Positions 1 to 6,191 of a DNA stretch of 6,237 nt are shown one piece after another. The notes beneath the pieces are model-generated. The model ran no database searches and had not been told where the DNA came from. It saw only the letters and a list, made by a program, of their open reading frames with translations. A program made the position numbers and the translations under genes. The stretch comes from Clostridia bacterium (GTDB taxonomy: Bacteria; Bacillota; Clostridia; Christensenellales; UBA1242), in assembly GCA_028702545.1 (NCBI GenBank), contig JAQVOQ010000053.1:1-6237 (forward strand), given 5' to 3'. Numbering within the stretch: the stretch's first letter is position 1; the number at the start of each line of letters is the position of its first letter.

Positions 1-1701
1 GTAACTGGCATAAAGTTAGAAGAATTGAGAGGGAAAACGCCCGTAGAAGTTGCTGGCTCTAATGAGGGTGCAACGATAGAAGCACGTTATGCTGAATGCT
101 TGAAGGCTCGTCAATCAATAGTATATGAGGAAACGCTAAATTTGAAGTTAGGCAAGCAAACTTGGCATACAACACTAACCCCAATTTTTGTAAACAATAA
201 AATAGTAAATTTAGTTGGTTCATGCCATGATATAACTAAAAGAAAAGAAATAGAAGAAGCGGTGTTTAATGATAGAGAGTTGTTAAAAACAACCTTACTT
301 TCTGTTGATGACGGCGTAATATCTACTGATAATTTAGGAAATGTTATAATATTTAACCAAAAAGCCGAGCAAATAACAGGCCTTGTGGCAAGTGACTGCA
401 TAGGTAAAAATCTAGACGATGTACTATCTATAACTGATGAATTTGGCAAAAAGCGCTATAATATTACTCAACAAATGTTATTAAACAAAAAAAATGAAAA
501 AATACCAGCTTATCTTATAGTTAGGACTAAAAAAGGAAAAAGAATACTCGTTGAAATCTCAATTTCTAAAATTATCCAAACAGACAATAATATATCGGGG
601 CTAGTATTAGCTTTTAGAAATTATGAAAGCAAAAAAATAAAAGAGGAAAAAATAAAAACATTAAGCAATACTGACCATTTAACAAAACTTTATAATAGAA
701 GATATTTTGAAAAAGAGACGGTCAAATTAAATAATTCAAATGTTTTACCTCTATCAATACTTATGATAGATATCAATGGTTTAAAATTGATAAATGATGC
801 TTTCGGTCATAAATATGGCGATATAGTGTTAAAACAAGCGGCAAATATTTTTAAAAATTGTTGTAAAAATAAGGGTTTTGCTGCACGCGTAGGCGGAGAC
901 GAATTTGTTGTGGTACTTCCTCATTGCGACGAAATAGACAGCAAAAAAATAGTTAATAAAATAAATAAAAATATTGAAATAAAGTCAAAACAAAATCAAA
1001 AAAACTTAGGTGTTATTTTATCGGCATCAATCGGTCTTGCTACAAAAATCTCAAAAGAACAGGATATGGAAGAAGTTTTTAAAGAGGCAGAAGACAATAT
1101 GTACAGGTACAAATTGTCTGAAAGTGCGAGCATCAAAAGCAAGACTATTGATATTATTTTAAACACTCTTTATGAAAAAAATAAAATGGAAATGTACCAC
1201 TCTAAAAGAGTTAGTATGTTATCTTATGATATTGCAAGCAAACTGGATCTCGGCAAAGAACAAATTAACGAGATTAAACTTGCCGGCTTAATGCACGATA
1301 TAGGAAAAATTGGCGTCGCTGAAACTATACTTAACAAAACAGGACCATTAACCGAAATTGAAAGAGCCGAAATAAATAAACACGCGGAAATAGGTTATCG
1401 CATTTTAAAAGCTTCTAACGAGTTTTTTAAAATTGCCGTTTATTTGTTAGAGCATCACGAGAGGTGGGATGGAAAAGGTTATCCAAACAAGTTAGCCGGC
1501 GAGCAAATATCGCTTCCCGCTAGAATAATAGCGGTAGCAGATGCTTATGATGCGATGACTTCAAATCGTTTTTACAGAAATTCACTAACTAAAGAGCAAG
1601 CTCTAAAAGAAATTTTAGCCTGCTCTGGCAAACAATTTGACCCTAATATTGCAAGAATTTTTGTAGAAAAAGTGTTAGAAGAAAAGTGGAATATTGAATA
1701 A
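1..1701 (+). CDS. PAS-PAS-GGDEF-HD-GYP cyclic-di-GMP signalling protein, 5'-truncated by the window edge
   Basis: The frame is open back to base 1, so this is the C-terminal 566 residues of a longer protein; the TTG at 25 is not a credible start. Numbered from base 1, residues 1-85 are the rear of a PAS domain ending in the typical DITKRKE, 91-207 a second PAS domain, and 222-375 a GGDEF domain opening with DHLTKLYNRR, with GGDEF intact at 298-302. Residues 385-560 are an HD-GYP domain with HD at 432-433, HHERWDGKGYP ending at 495, and VADAYDAM. GGDEF domains make cyclic-di-GMP from two GTP and HD-GYP domains degrade it; both sets of catalytic motifs look complete. The RxxD inhibitory site expected just before GGDEF is absent (KNKG there). 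PAS domains suggest control by a ligand, redox state or partner. Membrane or sensor segments may lie upstream. Domain calls are sure; the net direction of activity is not. Confidence 0.95.
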   Translation, partial: VTGIKLEELRGKTPVEVAGSNEGATIEARYAECLKARQSIVYEETLNLKLGKQTWHTTLTPIFVNNKIVNLVGSCHDITKRKEIEEAVFNDRELLKTTLLSVDDGVISTDNLGNVIIFNQKAEQITGLVASDCIGKNLDDVLSITDEFGKKRYNITQQMLLNKKNEKIPAYLIVRTKKGKRILVEISISKIIQTDNNISGLVLAFRNYESKKIKEEKIKTLSNTDHLTKLYNRRYFEKETVKLNNSNVLPLSILMIDINGLKLINDAFGHKYGDIVLKQAANIFKNCCKNKGFAARVGGDEFVVVLPHCDEIDSKKIVNKINKNIEIKSKQNQKNLGVILSASIGLATKISKEQDMEEVFKEAEDNMYRYKLSESASIKSKTIDIILNTLYEKNKMEMYHSKRVSMLSYDIASKLDLGKEQINEIKLAGLMHDIGKIGVAETILNKTGPLTEIERAEINKHAEIGYRILKASNEFFKIAVYLLEHHERWDGKGYPNKLAGEQISLPARIIAVADAYDAMTSNRFYRNSLTKEQALKEILACSGKQFDPNIARIFVEKVLEEKWNIE

Positions 1702-1712
1702 TAATTCAACAC

Positions 1713-1740
1713 AAAAACACAGTTTTAAACTGTGTTTTTT
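1713..1740 (+). terminator. Intrinsic terminator of the GGDEF/HD-GYP gene
   Basis: The palindrome ACACAGTTT / AAACTGTGT (1717-1725 with 1727-1735) is flanked by an A-run before and a T-run to 1740. It begins 12 bases after the TAA stop. The centre must open to form a real loop, leaving about 8-12 base pairs. A/T flanks on both sides would also allow weak action on the other strand. Confidence 0.8.
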
Positions 1741-1853
1741 AAAAAATAAAGTTTAGCTTACTTTTGGTCTTATTTATTTTGCTCACACATTTGTAAACAC
1801 ACTATAAGTTATGTATTTACTATTGGGATTTTTTGTTTTAAAGTTTTTTGCAT

Positions 1854-1883
1854 AAAAAAACTAACAAAATCGTTAGTTTTTTT
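1854..1883 (-). terminator. Bidirectional intrinsic terminator, mainly for the minus-strand 205-residue gene
   Basis: AAAAAAACTAAC (1854-1865), loop AAAATC, GTTAGTTTTTTT (1872-1883) is a perfect 12-bp inverted repeat. On the minus strand it lies about 30 bases after the stop codon of the gene ending at 1914 and is followed by a T-run; on the plus strand it also ends in T's. Together with 1713-1740 it separates two convergent transcripts. The 113 bases between the two hairpins hold nothing I can support. Confidence 0.8.
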
Positions 1884-1913
1884 TATTTTCTTAATTATAA
1901 TAAAAGATTCATT

Positions 1914-2531
1914 TTAATAATGATACTCATCAATGCCTTCTACAAAAGATACATATCCTAAGGCAAAAAGAGCACCAATTAGTGAAAAAGCTACCATACC
2001 AAAAGTATGTATACCGCCCCATTCCTTTAGGCTAGTATCAAAATTATTAATAATAAAATTTGAAAAATCAACCATTTCTTGATTTGAAGTTTGATTAAAT
2101 ACAGTTTTGCTAGTAAGCGCATTGGCAAGTTCCGCTCTTTGATTTACAATATTTATGTATTCTTGTGAGTTTGGTTCTAATGTAACAAATGCACCATCTT
2201 CATATTTTGAAATATCTTTTATTAAGCAATTATCAATAATATTTTCTATTGTGACTAAGCCAGCAAACGTCGCAGGGTCTAAATTATTCTTTAAAGTATT
2301 AATTCTAATGTTTTTAGCATTATATAAGTAATTATCAGCAATTAAATATGCTAATTTTTTTTCACTAAAGCGACTATTAAAAATTTTGTTAGTATTATAA
2401 AGTACAATAGATTCTTCTGAATTATTTACATTGTCAATTTCATTATTCATCATTTTATAGCCAAAAAAAATTCCAGCAGCAAATATTAAAGTTGCACCAC
2501 TATAACAAATTACTTTTTTTATTTTTCCCAT
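1914..2531 (-). CDS. Uncharacterised protein with two membrane segments
   Basis: 205 residues; I do not recognise a family. The start is ATG with AGGAG at 2537-2541, five bases upstream. A basic N-terminus (MGKIKK) is followed by a hydrophobic stretch at about residues 7-28, an Asn-rich polar region at 29-172, and a second hydrophobic stretch at about 176-197 (FGMVAFSLIGALFALGYVSF), ending in a short acidic tail. By the positive-inside rule the N-terminus is cytoplasmic, the roughly 145-residue middle is outside and the C-terminus returns inside. The first segment could instead be an uncleaved signal anchor; there is no lipobox cysteine or LPxTG. The middle domain looks mostly helical and has a single Cys (102) and no recognisable catalytic motif. 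It has its own promoter and a terminator after it, so it is probably expressed alone or together with read-through from the upstream minus-strand gene. Coding status is well supported; function is unknown. Confidence 0.85.
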   Translation of the reverse strand: MGKIKKVICYSGATLIFAAGIFFGYKMMNNEIDNVNNSEESIVLYNTNKIFNSRFSEKKLAYLIADNYLYNAKNIRINTLKNNLDPATFAGLVTIENIIDNCLIKDISKYEDGAFVTLEPNSQEYINIVNQRAELANALTSKTVFNQTSNQEMVDFSNFIINNFDTSLKEWGGIHTFGMVAFSLIGALFALGYVSFVEGIDEYHY

Positions 2532-2557
2532 TTTTTCTCCTAATTTTATCTTATACT

Positions 2558-2585
2558 ATTATATAATAAATATTTTATTTGTCAA
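2558..2585 (-). promoter_or_regulatory. Sigma-A promoter of the two-segment membrane protein gene
   Basis: On the minus strand, TTGACA (2580-2585) and TATAAT (2558-2563) are separated by 16 bases; both hexamers match consensus exactly. Transcription should start near 2550, giving a leader of about 20 bases that contains the AGGAG site. The -35 box lies 15 bases after the stop codon of the preceding gene on this strand. Confidence 0.85.
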
Positions 2586-2600
2586 TGCCTATAATAATAT

Positions 2601-3098
2601 TCAATTTGTGCTAGTAATAGAATTGATACACTCGATTAACTTTGCAATAGCAGCGTGGGACATAAATTTCTTTTCTGTTATATATTTGTTATTTAAAACA
2701 TTTAAACCCATTATTAAAACATACTGATTCATATTTACATAAAACTGCAACTGTTTTGCGCCATCTTTTTCTAGCATTATAACAGTAGTGTCTTTAAACT
2801 GTGTTTTAACTTTGCCTATTTGACTGGTTTTTATATTATCGAAGTTTTTTAACTTTTCTTTAAAAAAATCTATTTTTAAGTTTTCAAAATTTATTTTTCT
2901 TAAAGTTTTTAGTTCGTTGTCAATAAACTTTTGTAAAGATATATCTGCTGGCTTTTTTTCCAAATAAACATTTAATAAAATGTCGTTATTGTTTAAGGAA
3001 AACAGCATTCCATTTTGCTCATTTGTTAAATTTATCAAATTGCCGTCAAAGTCTAAATCCATTTTAATATTTAATTTTTCAATTGTAATGTGCTTCAT
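2601..3098 (-). CDS. Uncharacterised 165-residue soluble protein
   Basis: I do not recognise a family. The start is taken as ATG at 3098, with TGAGG at 3105-3109 and a 6-base spacer; an in-frame TTG at 3110 overlaps that ribosome binding site and is unlikely. No signal peptide, membrane segment or cysteine-rich motif is visible; the only Cys is near the C-terminus. The N-terminal half alternates short hydrophobic strands (ITIEKLNIKMDLDFDG), the middle (about 50-85) is a charged Lys-rich helix, and further strands (DTTVIMLE, KQLQFYVNMNQYVLIMGLNV) lead to a C-terminal helix. This strand-helix-strand-helix order resembles small PsbP/DcrB-like domains, but that is a fold guess from pattern only. 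It has its own promoter and no terminator before the next minus-strand gene, 69 bases away, so the two may be partly cotranscribed. Reading frame and start are convincing; function is unknown. Confidence 0.85.
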   Translation of the reverse strand: MKHITIEKLNIKMDLDFDGNLINLTNEQNGMLFSLNNNDILLNVYLEKKPADISLQKFIDNELKTLRKINFENLKIDFFKEKLKNFDNIKTSQIGKVKTQFKDTTVIMLEKDGAKQLQFYVNMNQYVLIMGLNVLNNKYITEKKFMSHAAIAKLIECINSITSTN

Positions 3099-3129
3099 AT
3101 AATGCCTCAACTTATTTTTATTTTATTTT

Positions 3130-3159
3130 ATTTTACCATTGTAAACAAATAACTGTCAA
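3130..3159 (-). promoter_or_regulatory. Sigma-A promoter of the 165-residue protein gene
   Basis: On the minus strand, TTGACA (3154-3159) is followed after 18 bases by TAAAAT (3130-3135), preceded by TGG, an extended -10 element. Transcription should start near 3123, about 25 bases before the ATG at 3098. It faces away from the ytxC promoter, so 3099-3301 is a divergent control region. Confidence 0.75.
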
Positions 3160-3235
3160 AGAAAAGTAATTTTTAATTAATTTTATTAAGGTTATTTAAA
3201 AGTTCTGTTTATGTTGTTTTTTTTATTTACATAAA

Positions 3236-3263
3236 TTTACATTGATAGTAGGGGTATTATAAT
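3236..3263 (+). promoter_or_regulatory. Sigma-A-like promoter of ytxC
   Basis: TTTACA (3236-3241), 16-base spacer, TATAAT (3258-3263). Start expected near 3270, exactly at the 5' arm of the hairpin at 3266-3291. The -35 lies in the second copy of an 8-bp direct repeat, ATTTACAT, at 3225-3232 and 3235-3242. Confidence 0.7.
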
Positions 3264-3265
3264 TG

Positions 3266-3291
3266 TCTCTTGCATAAAATAATGCAAGGGA
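3266..3291 (+). promoter_or_regulatory. Leader hairpin covering the ytxC ribosome binding site
   Basis: TCTCTTGCAT (3266-3275), loop AAAATA, ATGCAAGGGA (3282-3291) pair over 10 positions with one U-G; the inner 7 bp are a perfect inverted repeat. The Shine-Dalgarno AAGGGAG (3286-3292) lies almost wholly in the 3' arm. As RNA it could hide the ribosome site; as DNA it could be a dyad operator overlapping the transcription start. Which applies cannot be told from sequence. Confidence 0.5.
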
Positions 3292-3301
3292 GAAAGCATT
3301 T

Positions 3302-4054
3302 ATGTGGGAGCTAACTATTTTATTTTCAAAATGCGACGAAATTTTCATAAATACTCTAAAAAAATTGCTGTTAAAAAGTTTTAAAAACAGCAAGTTTATT
3401 TGCACTACGCTAGACGAAAAAACTCAAACAAAACTCCTAGTAGCGTGCGAAAATAGTCAAAAAACCAAATTAAAAAAAATATTAGATGAAGTTTTATCGG
3501 AGCTTTTTGTTACCGATTATAAAGAGCGTTATTTAAAAAGCAACTTAACCCTAACCAATATTGATGAAATTAGCTTAAAAGCATTTATTAAAGCACTCGT
3601 TTGTTTTGACAAAGAGTATGACAAAAATTTTGTAATACAAAAACTTAATTATTCCGGCACATTATATATTCAAAGCTTTTTTGCATTTAAACTCAAAAGT
3701 TTAAAACAAAAATGGAAAGATATTTGCGAATTGACAAATGATAATTCTATGTTTTTAAAAACAGAAGGTATTTTTTTAGAATTATTAAAATTTTTAATTA
3801 AAAACCTTAAAATAAAAGAAAAAACAGTAAATATAATTTACAAAAACAATACATATAAGTTTTTGGACGAAAACAATAAAAAAATTAAGTTGCAAAATGA
3901 GTTAAATGAAGAGGAAGAGATTTTTTTAATAACAAACCTAATAACACTAAACCCAAAAGCTATTAATTTATATTGCGACTCAAGCATAAAAGTAAAAACA
4001 CTTAATTTATTAAACGAGCTTTTTGGCAGTAAAATAACGCTTTGTAAAAATTAA
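3302..4054 (+). CDS. ytxC: YtxC-like sporulation protein
   Basis: 250 residues, starting at ATG with AAGGGAG (3286-3292) nine bases upstream. I assign it to the YtxC family (putative sporulation protein, function unknown) on three grounds. It sits directly upstream of thrS, as ytxC does in Bacillus subtilis and many Clostridia. The length is close to the family's (roughly 250-300). The sequence also has family-like blocks: the central region around GTLYIQSFFAFKLKSLKQKW (119-138) followed by an acidic-basic helix, and a C-terminus of the type 'nP-x-I-x-LY ... LF-x-x-x-I-x-x-C' (residues 218-248). No signal peptide or membrane segment is evident, so it is likely cytoplasmic. It is very rich in Lys, Leu and Asn, consistent with the AT-rich genome. 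It lies 305 bases before thrS, which has its own promoter and T-box; no strong terminator follows ytxC, so read-through into the thrS leader is possible. Family call fairly good; biochemical role unknown. Confidence 0.8.
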   Translation: MWELTILFSKCDEIFINTLKKLLLKSFKNSKFICTTLDEKTQTKLLVACENSQKTKLKKILDEVLSELFVTDYKERYLKSNLTLTNIDEISLKAFIKALVCFDKEYDKNFVIQKLNYSGTLYIQSFFAFKLKSLKQKWKDICELTNDNSMFLKTEGIFLELLKFLIKNLKIKEKTVNIIYKNNTYKFLDENNKKIKLQNELNEEEEIFLITNLITLNPKAINLYCDSSIKVKTLNLLNELFGSKITLCKN

Positions 4055-4072
4055 AGAGTTTTATAAATTTTG

Positions 4073-4101
4073 TTGACTTTTTGGTTGCAAATGAGTAAAA
4101 T
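4073..4101 (+). promoter_or_regulatory. Sigma-A promoter of the thrS T-box leader
   Basis: TTGACT (4073-4078), 17-base spacer, TAAAAT (4096-4101) gives a start near 4108, about 25 bases before the first T-box helix. A perfect TATAAT at 4106-4111 is an alternative -10 but has only a weak partner (TTGCAA at 4085-4090, 15-base spacing). Confidence 0.7.
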
Positions 4102-4107
4102 TAGTTA

Positions 4108-4340
4108 TAATTAAATATTATAGGCTAATTAAAAGACAAGTAGTTAATAAATTATTCTTTTACAGAGAGAGTTGCCACGGCTGGAAGTAACTTAAAGAAC
4201 TTGTTAACGAAACTACTTTTGAACTATACGCTTTTAGGTTGCGAAAACCTACATTTAAGAGGCTTAAAAATTATTTTAAGCAAATTAAGGTGGAACCACG
4301 AGAAATTTAACTCGTCCTTATATATTAGGACGGGTTTTTT
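4108..4340 (+). ncRNA. T-box leader sensing uncharged tRNA-Thr (specifier ACU)
   Basis: This is a transcriptional T-box riboswitch. Uncharged tRNA-Thr pairs its anticodon with the specifier and its 3' end with the T-box, stabilising the antiterminator and allowing thrS transcription. Stem I is visible as three stacked helices: 4143-4150 with 4201-4208, TTCTTT 4155-4160 with 4194-4199, and 4170-4175 with 4187-4192. The AGAGAG element (4164-4169) and apical GGCTGGAA (4179-4186) are present. Between the lowest helix and the base lies the specifier loop, with AGUA (4139-4142) opposite GAAACTA; ACT at 4212-4214 takes the codon place by alignment with the well-studied glyQS leader. Two further hairpins follow (4235-4251, 4262-4281). 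The T-box AAGGTGGAACCACG is at 4287-4300; its UGGA implies a tRNA with U before CCA, as in bacillar tRNA-Thr. The antiterminator pairs TAAGG 4286-4290 with CCTTA 4316-4320, and CGAG 4299-4302 with CTCG 4311-4314. The basal helix is poorly defined. Confidence 0.93.
4311..4340 (+). terminator. T-box attenuator terminator upstream of thrS
   Basis: CTCGTCCT (4311-4318) pairs with AGGACGGG (4327-4334; one U-G) around an 8-base loop, followed by six T's. Bases 4311-4320 are shared with the antiterminator, so the two structures exclude each other. This is the switch that stops transcription when tRNA-Thr is charged. Confidence 0.9.
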
Positions 4341-4359
4341 ATTTAAAAAGGAGAAAATT

Positions 4360-6138
4360 ATGGAAAAAAATGAATTAGAGCAAAAATTAGAAATGGGGCG
4401 TCACAGTTTAGCACACGTTTTAGCAAAAGCTGTTTTGAAATTATACCCAAGTGCAAAATTAACAATAGGGCCCGTTGTTGACAATGGTTTTTATTACGAT
4501 TTTGATTTATTAGATGCAAAAATAGAAAAAGAGGATTTTGCTCGTATTGAAAAAGAAATGAAAAAGATTTTGAACGCCAACGAGCCTTTTGAACGCCTTG
4601 AACTAAACAAAAAACAAGCTCTAGAATTATTTAGTGATAATACTTACAAAGTAGAATTGATTAATGATTTGCCTGAGGGCGAGATTATTAGTACTTACAA
4701 AACAGGAAATGACTTTGTTGACTTATGCCGCGGACCTCATATGGAAAATACTTCAAAATTACAAAATTGGGGCTATAAAATAGACAAAGTAAACGGTGCA
4801 TATTGGAGAGGTAGCGAAAAAAATAAAATGTTAAGCCGTGTTTATGTGCTTGCTTTTACTAACAAAAAAGATTTAAGTAATTATATTGCAAACAGGGAAG
4901 ATGCCTTAAAGCGCGACCATAACAAGTTAGGTAGAGAATTAGAAATTTTTATGACTGAAGAAAATATAGGTCAAGGTCTGCCACTTTTAATGCCAAAAGG
5001 TGCTACAATATATAAAGCTTTGAGCAGATTTGTTGAAGATGAAGGCGAAAAAAGAGGGTACTTGTTGACTAAAACTCCATTTATGTCTAAAAACAACTTG
5101 TTTAAAATTAGCGGACACTGGGATCACTATAAAGATGGTATGTTCATTTTAGGCGATGAAGAAAAGGATAAAGAAATTTTTGCACTTCGCCCAATGACTT
5201 GCCCTTTCCAATATATGATTTATAAAAACAGTTTAAAAAGTTATAAAGATTTGCCAAAAAGATATTTGGAAAATTCCACTTTATTTAGAAACGAATCAAG
5301 CGGAGAAATGCACGGATTAATTCGTGTTAGGCAATTCACACTAGCCGATGCACACTCTATATGCACGCCAGACCAAGTAGAGCAAGAGTTTAAACATGCA
5401 CTTGAGTTTATATACCATACATTAGATGTAATAGGACTAAGGGAGGATGTTGGCTTTAGGTTTAGTAAATGGGATCCAAACAACAAAAAGAAATACATTG
5501 ATAATCCTGAGGCTTGGGAATCTACTCAAATAATCTTAAAAAATATCTTAGACCATTTAGGGCTAAATTACGAAGAAGCGGACGGAGAAGCAGCCTTTTA
5601 TGGACCTAAACTAGATATTCAAATTAAAAATGTGTTTGGAAAAGAAGACACTATTATAACAATTCAAATAGACTTTGCACTAGCTGAGCGATTTGATATG
5701 GTTTATGTAGATGAGGCAGGAGAACGAAAACGCCCATATATTATTCATCAATCAATAATAGGTTGTTATGAGCGCACGATGGCTCTTTTAATTGAAAAAT
5801 ATGCAGGTGCTTTCCCTTTATGGTTTGCACCTGAGCAAGTAAGAGTGCTTAGCGTAACAGAAAAAGCTGAAGGTGCAGTTAAAGAAATTTTAGCTGAGCT
5901 TAAAAATCTTAATATAAGAGCAGAATTAGACATTAGAAACGAAAAAATAAGCAAAAAGATTCGTGATGCATCACAGGAAAAAGTACCTTATATGCTAATT
6001 ATTGGAGAGCAAGAATTAGAAAACGGAACTTTAGCTGTAAGAGAGCGAAAAGGCTTGCAAACTGCGGGCGTTTCAAGACAAGATTTTTACAAAGCTATGC
6101 TACTAGAAATTAACAATAAAGTAATTAAAAAAGATTAG
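4360..6138 (+). CDS. thrS: Threonine-tRNA ligase, TGS-less form
   Basis: Cytoplasmic class II synthetase that joins threonine to tRNA-Thr. 592 residues from ATG 4360, with AAGGAG (4348-4353) six bases upstream; the frame is open further upstream but only through T-box RNA. The N-terminal TGS domain (about 60 residues in the 642-residue E. coli enzyme) is missing. The editing domain begins at once: H15-SLA-H19 and C123-RGP-H127, the metal-like site that removes mischarged Ser-tRNA. The catalytic core follows, with motif 1 near LPLLMPKGATIYKALSRF, motif 2 with R310 (LFRNE) and motif 3 with R472 (GCYERTMALL). Zinc ligands are C281 (RPMTCP), H332 (DAH) and H463 (IIHQS), matching E. coli C334, H385 and H511. 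The anticodon-binding domain runs from about 488 (FAPEQVRVL) to the end. No key residue is lost. Expression is controlled by the T-box just upstream. No terminator follows; a new promoter lies 18 bases after the stop. Confidence 0.98.
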   Translation: MEKNELEQKLEMGRHSLAHVLAKAVLKLYPSAKLTIGPVVDNGFYYDFDLLDAKIEKEDFARIEKEMKKILNANEPFERLELNKKQALELFSDNTYKVELINDLPEGEIISTYKTGNDFVDLCRGPHMENTSKLQNWGYKIDKVNGAYWRGSEKNKMLSRVYVLAFTNKKDLSNYIANREDALKRDHNKLGRELEIFMTEENIGQGLPLLMPKGATIYKALSRFVEDEGEKRGYLLTKTPFMSKNNLFKISGHWDHYKDGMFILGDEEKDKEIFALRPMTCPFQYMIYKNSLKSYKDLPKRYLENSTLFRNESSGEMHGLIRVRQFTLADAHSICTPDQVEQEFKHALEFIYHTLDVIGLREDVGFRFSKWDPNNKKKYIDNPEAWESTQIILKNILDHLGLNYEEADGEAAFYGPKLDIQIKNVFGKEDTIITIQIDFALAERFDMVYVDEAGERKRPYIIHQSIIGCYERTMALLIEKYAGAFPLWFAPEQVRVLSVTEKAEGAVKEILAELKNLNIRAELDIRNEKISKKIRDASQEKVPYMLIIGEQELENGTLAVRERKGLQTAGVSRQDFYKAMLLEINNKVIKKD

Positions 6139-6156
6139 TAAAAATTAAAAAAGCTG

Positions 6157-6185
6157 TTGACATCAAAATGGTTTTATGTTAATAT
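6157..6185 (+). promoter_or_regulatory. Sigma-A promoter downstream of thrS, probably for infC-rpmI-rplT
   Basis: TTGACA (6157-6162), 17-base spacer, TAATAT (6180-6185); start expected near 6192. It points out of the right edge of the window. In many Bacillota thrS is followed by infC-rpmI-rplT with a structured leader, which fits the hairpin just after it. The promoter is clear; the gene it serves is inferred. Confidence 0.75.
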
Positions 6186-6191
6186 TTACTA

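Noticed and set aside
25..27. TTG as start of the GGDEF/HD-GYP protein.
   Set aside because: The frame is open to base 1, the PAS domain is cut in the middle, and there is no ribosome site; the gene simply enters from the left.
111..449. Minus-strand reading frame opposite the PAS region, and similar ones at 5241-5498 and 5766-5954 opposite thrS.
   Set aside because: They lie wholly inside well-supported plus-strand domains and lack ribosome sites or recognisable protein features.
1741..1853. Possible small RNA between the two terminators.
   Set aside because: Only a weak TTGCTC/TATAAG promoter pair is present and no structure apart from the flanking terminators.
1811..1855. A 14-residue hydrophobic reading frame (MYLLLGFFVLKFFA) ending at the terminator at 1854-1883.
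   Set aside because: No Shine-Dalgarno, and the only promoter-like hexamer (TATAAG 1803-1808) would start transcription after the ATG. T-rich DNA gives hydrophobic codons by chance.
2793..2807. 15-base match TTTAAACTGTGTTTT to the terminator arm at 1724-1738.
   Set aside because: It lies inside a coding region, has no inverted partner, and is AT-rich enough to be chance.
3223..3405. Minus-strand 60-residue frame across the ytxC promoter and start.
   Set aside because: It overlaps the ytxC promoter, hairpin and N-terminus; no supporting start signal or protein character.
4201..4359. Upstream 53-residue extension of ThrRS from TTG 4201.
   Set aside because: It translates T-box Stem I, antiterminator and terminator; it does not resemble a TGS domain, and ATG 4360 has an ideal ribosome site.
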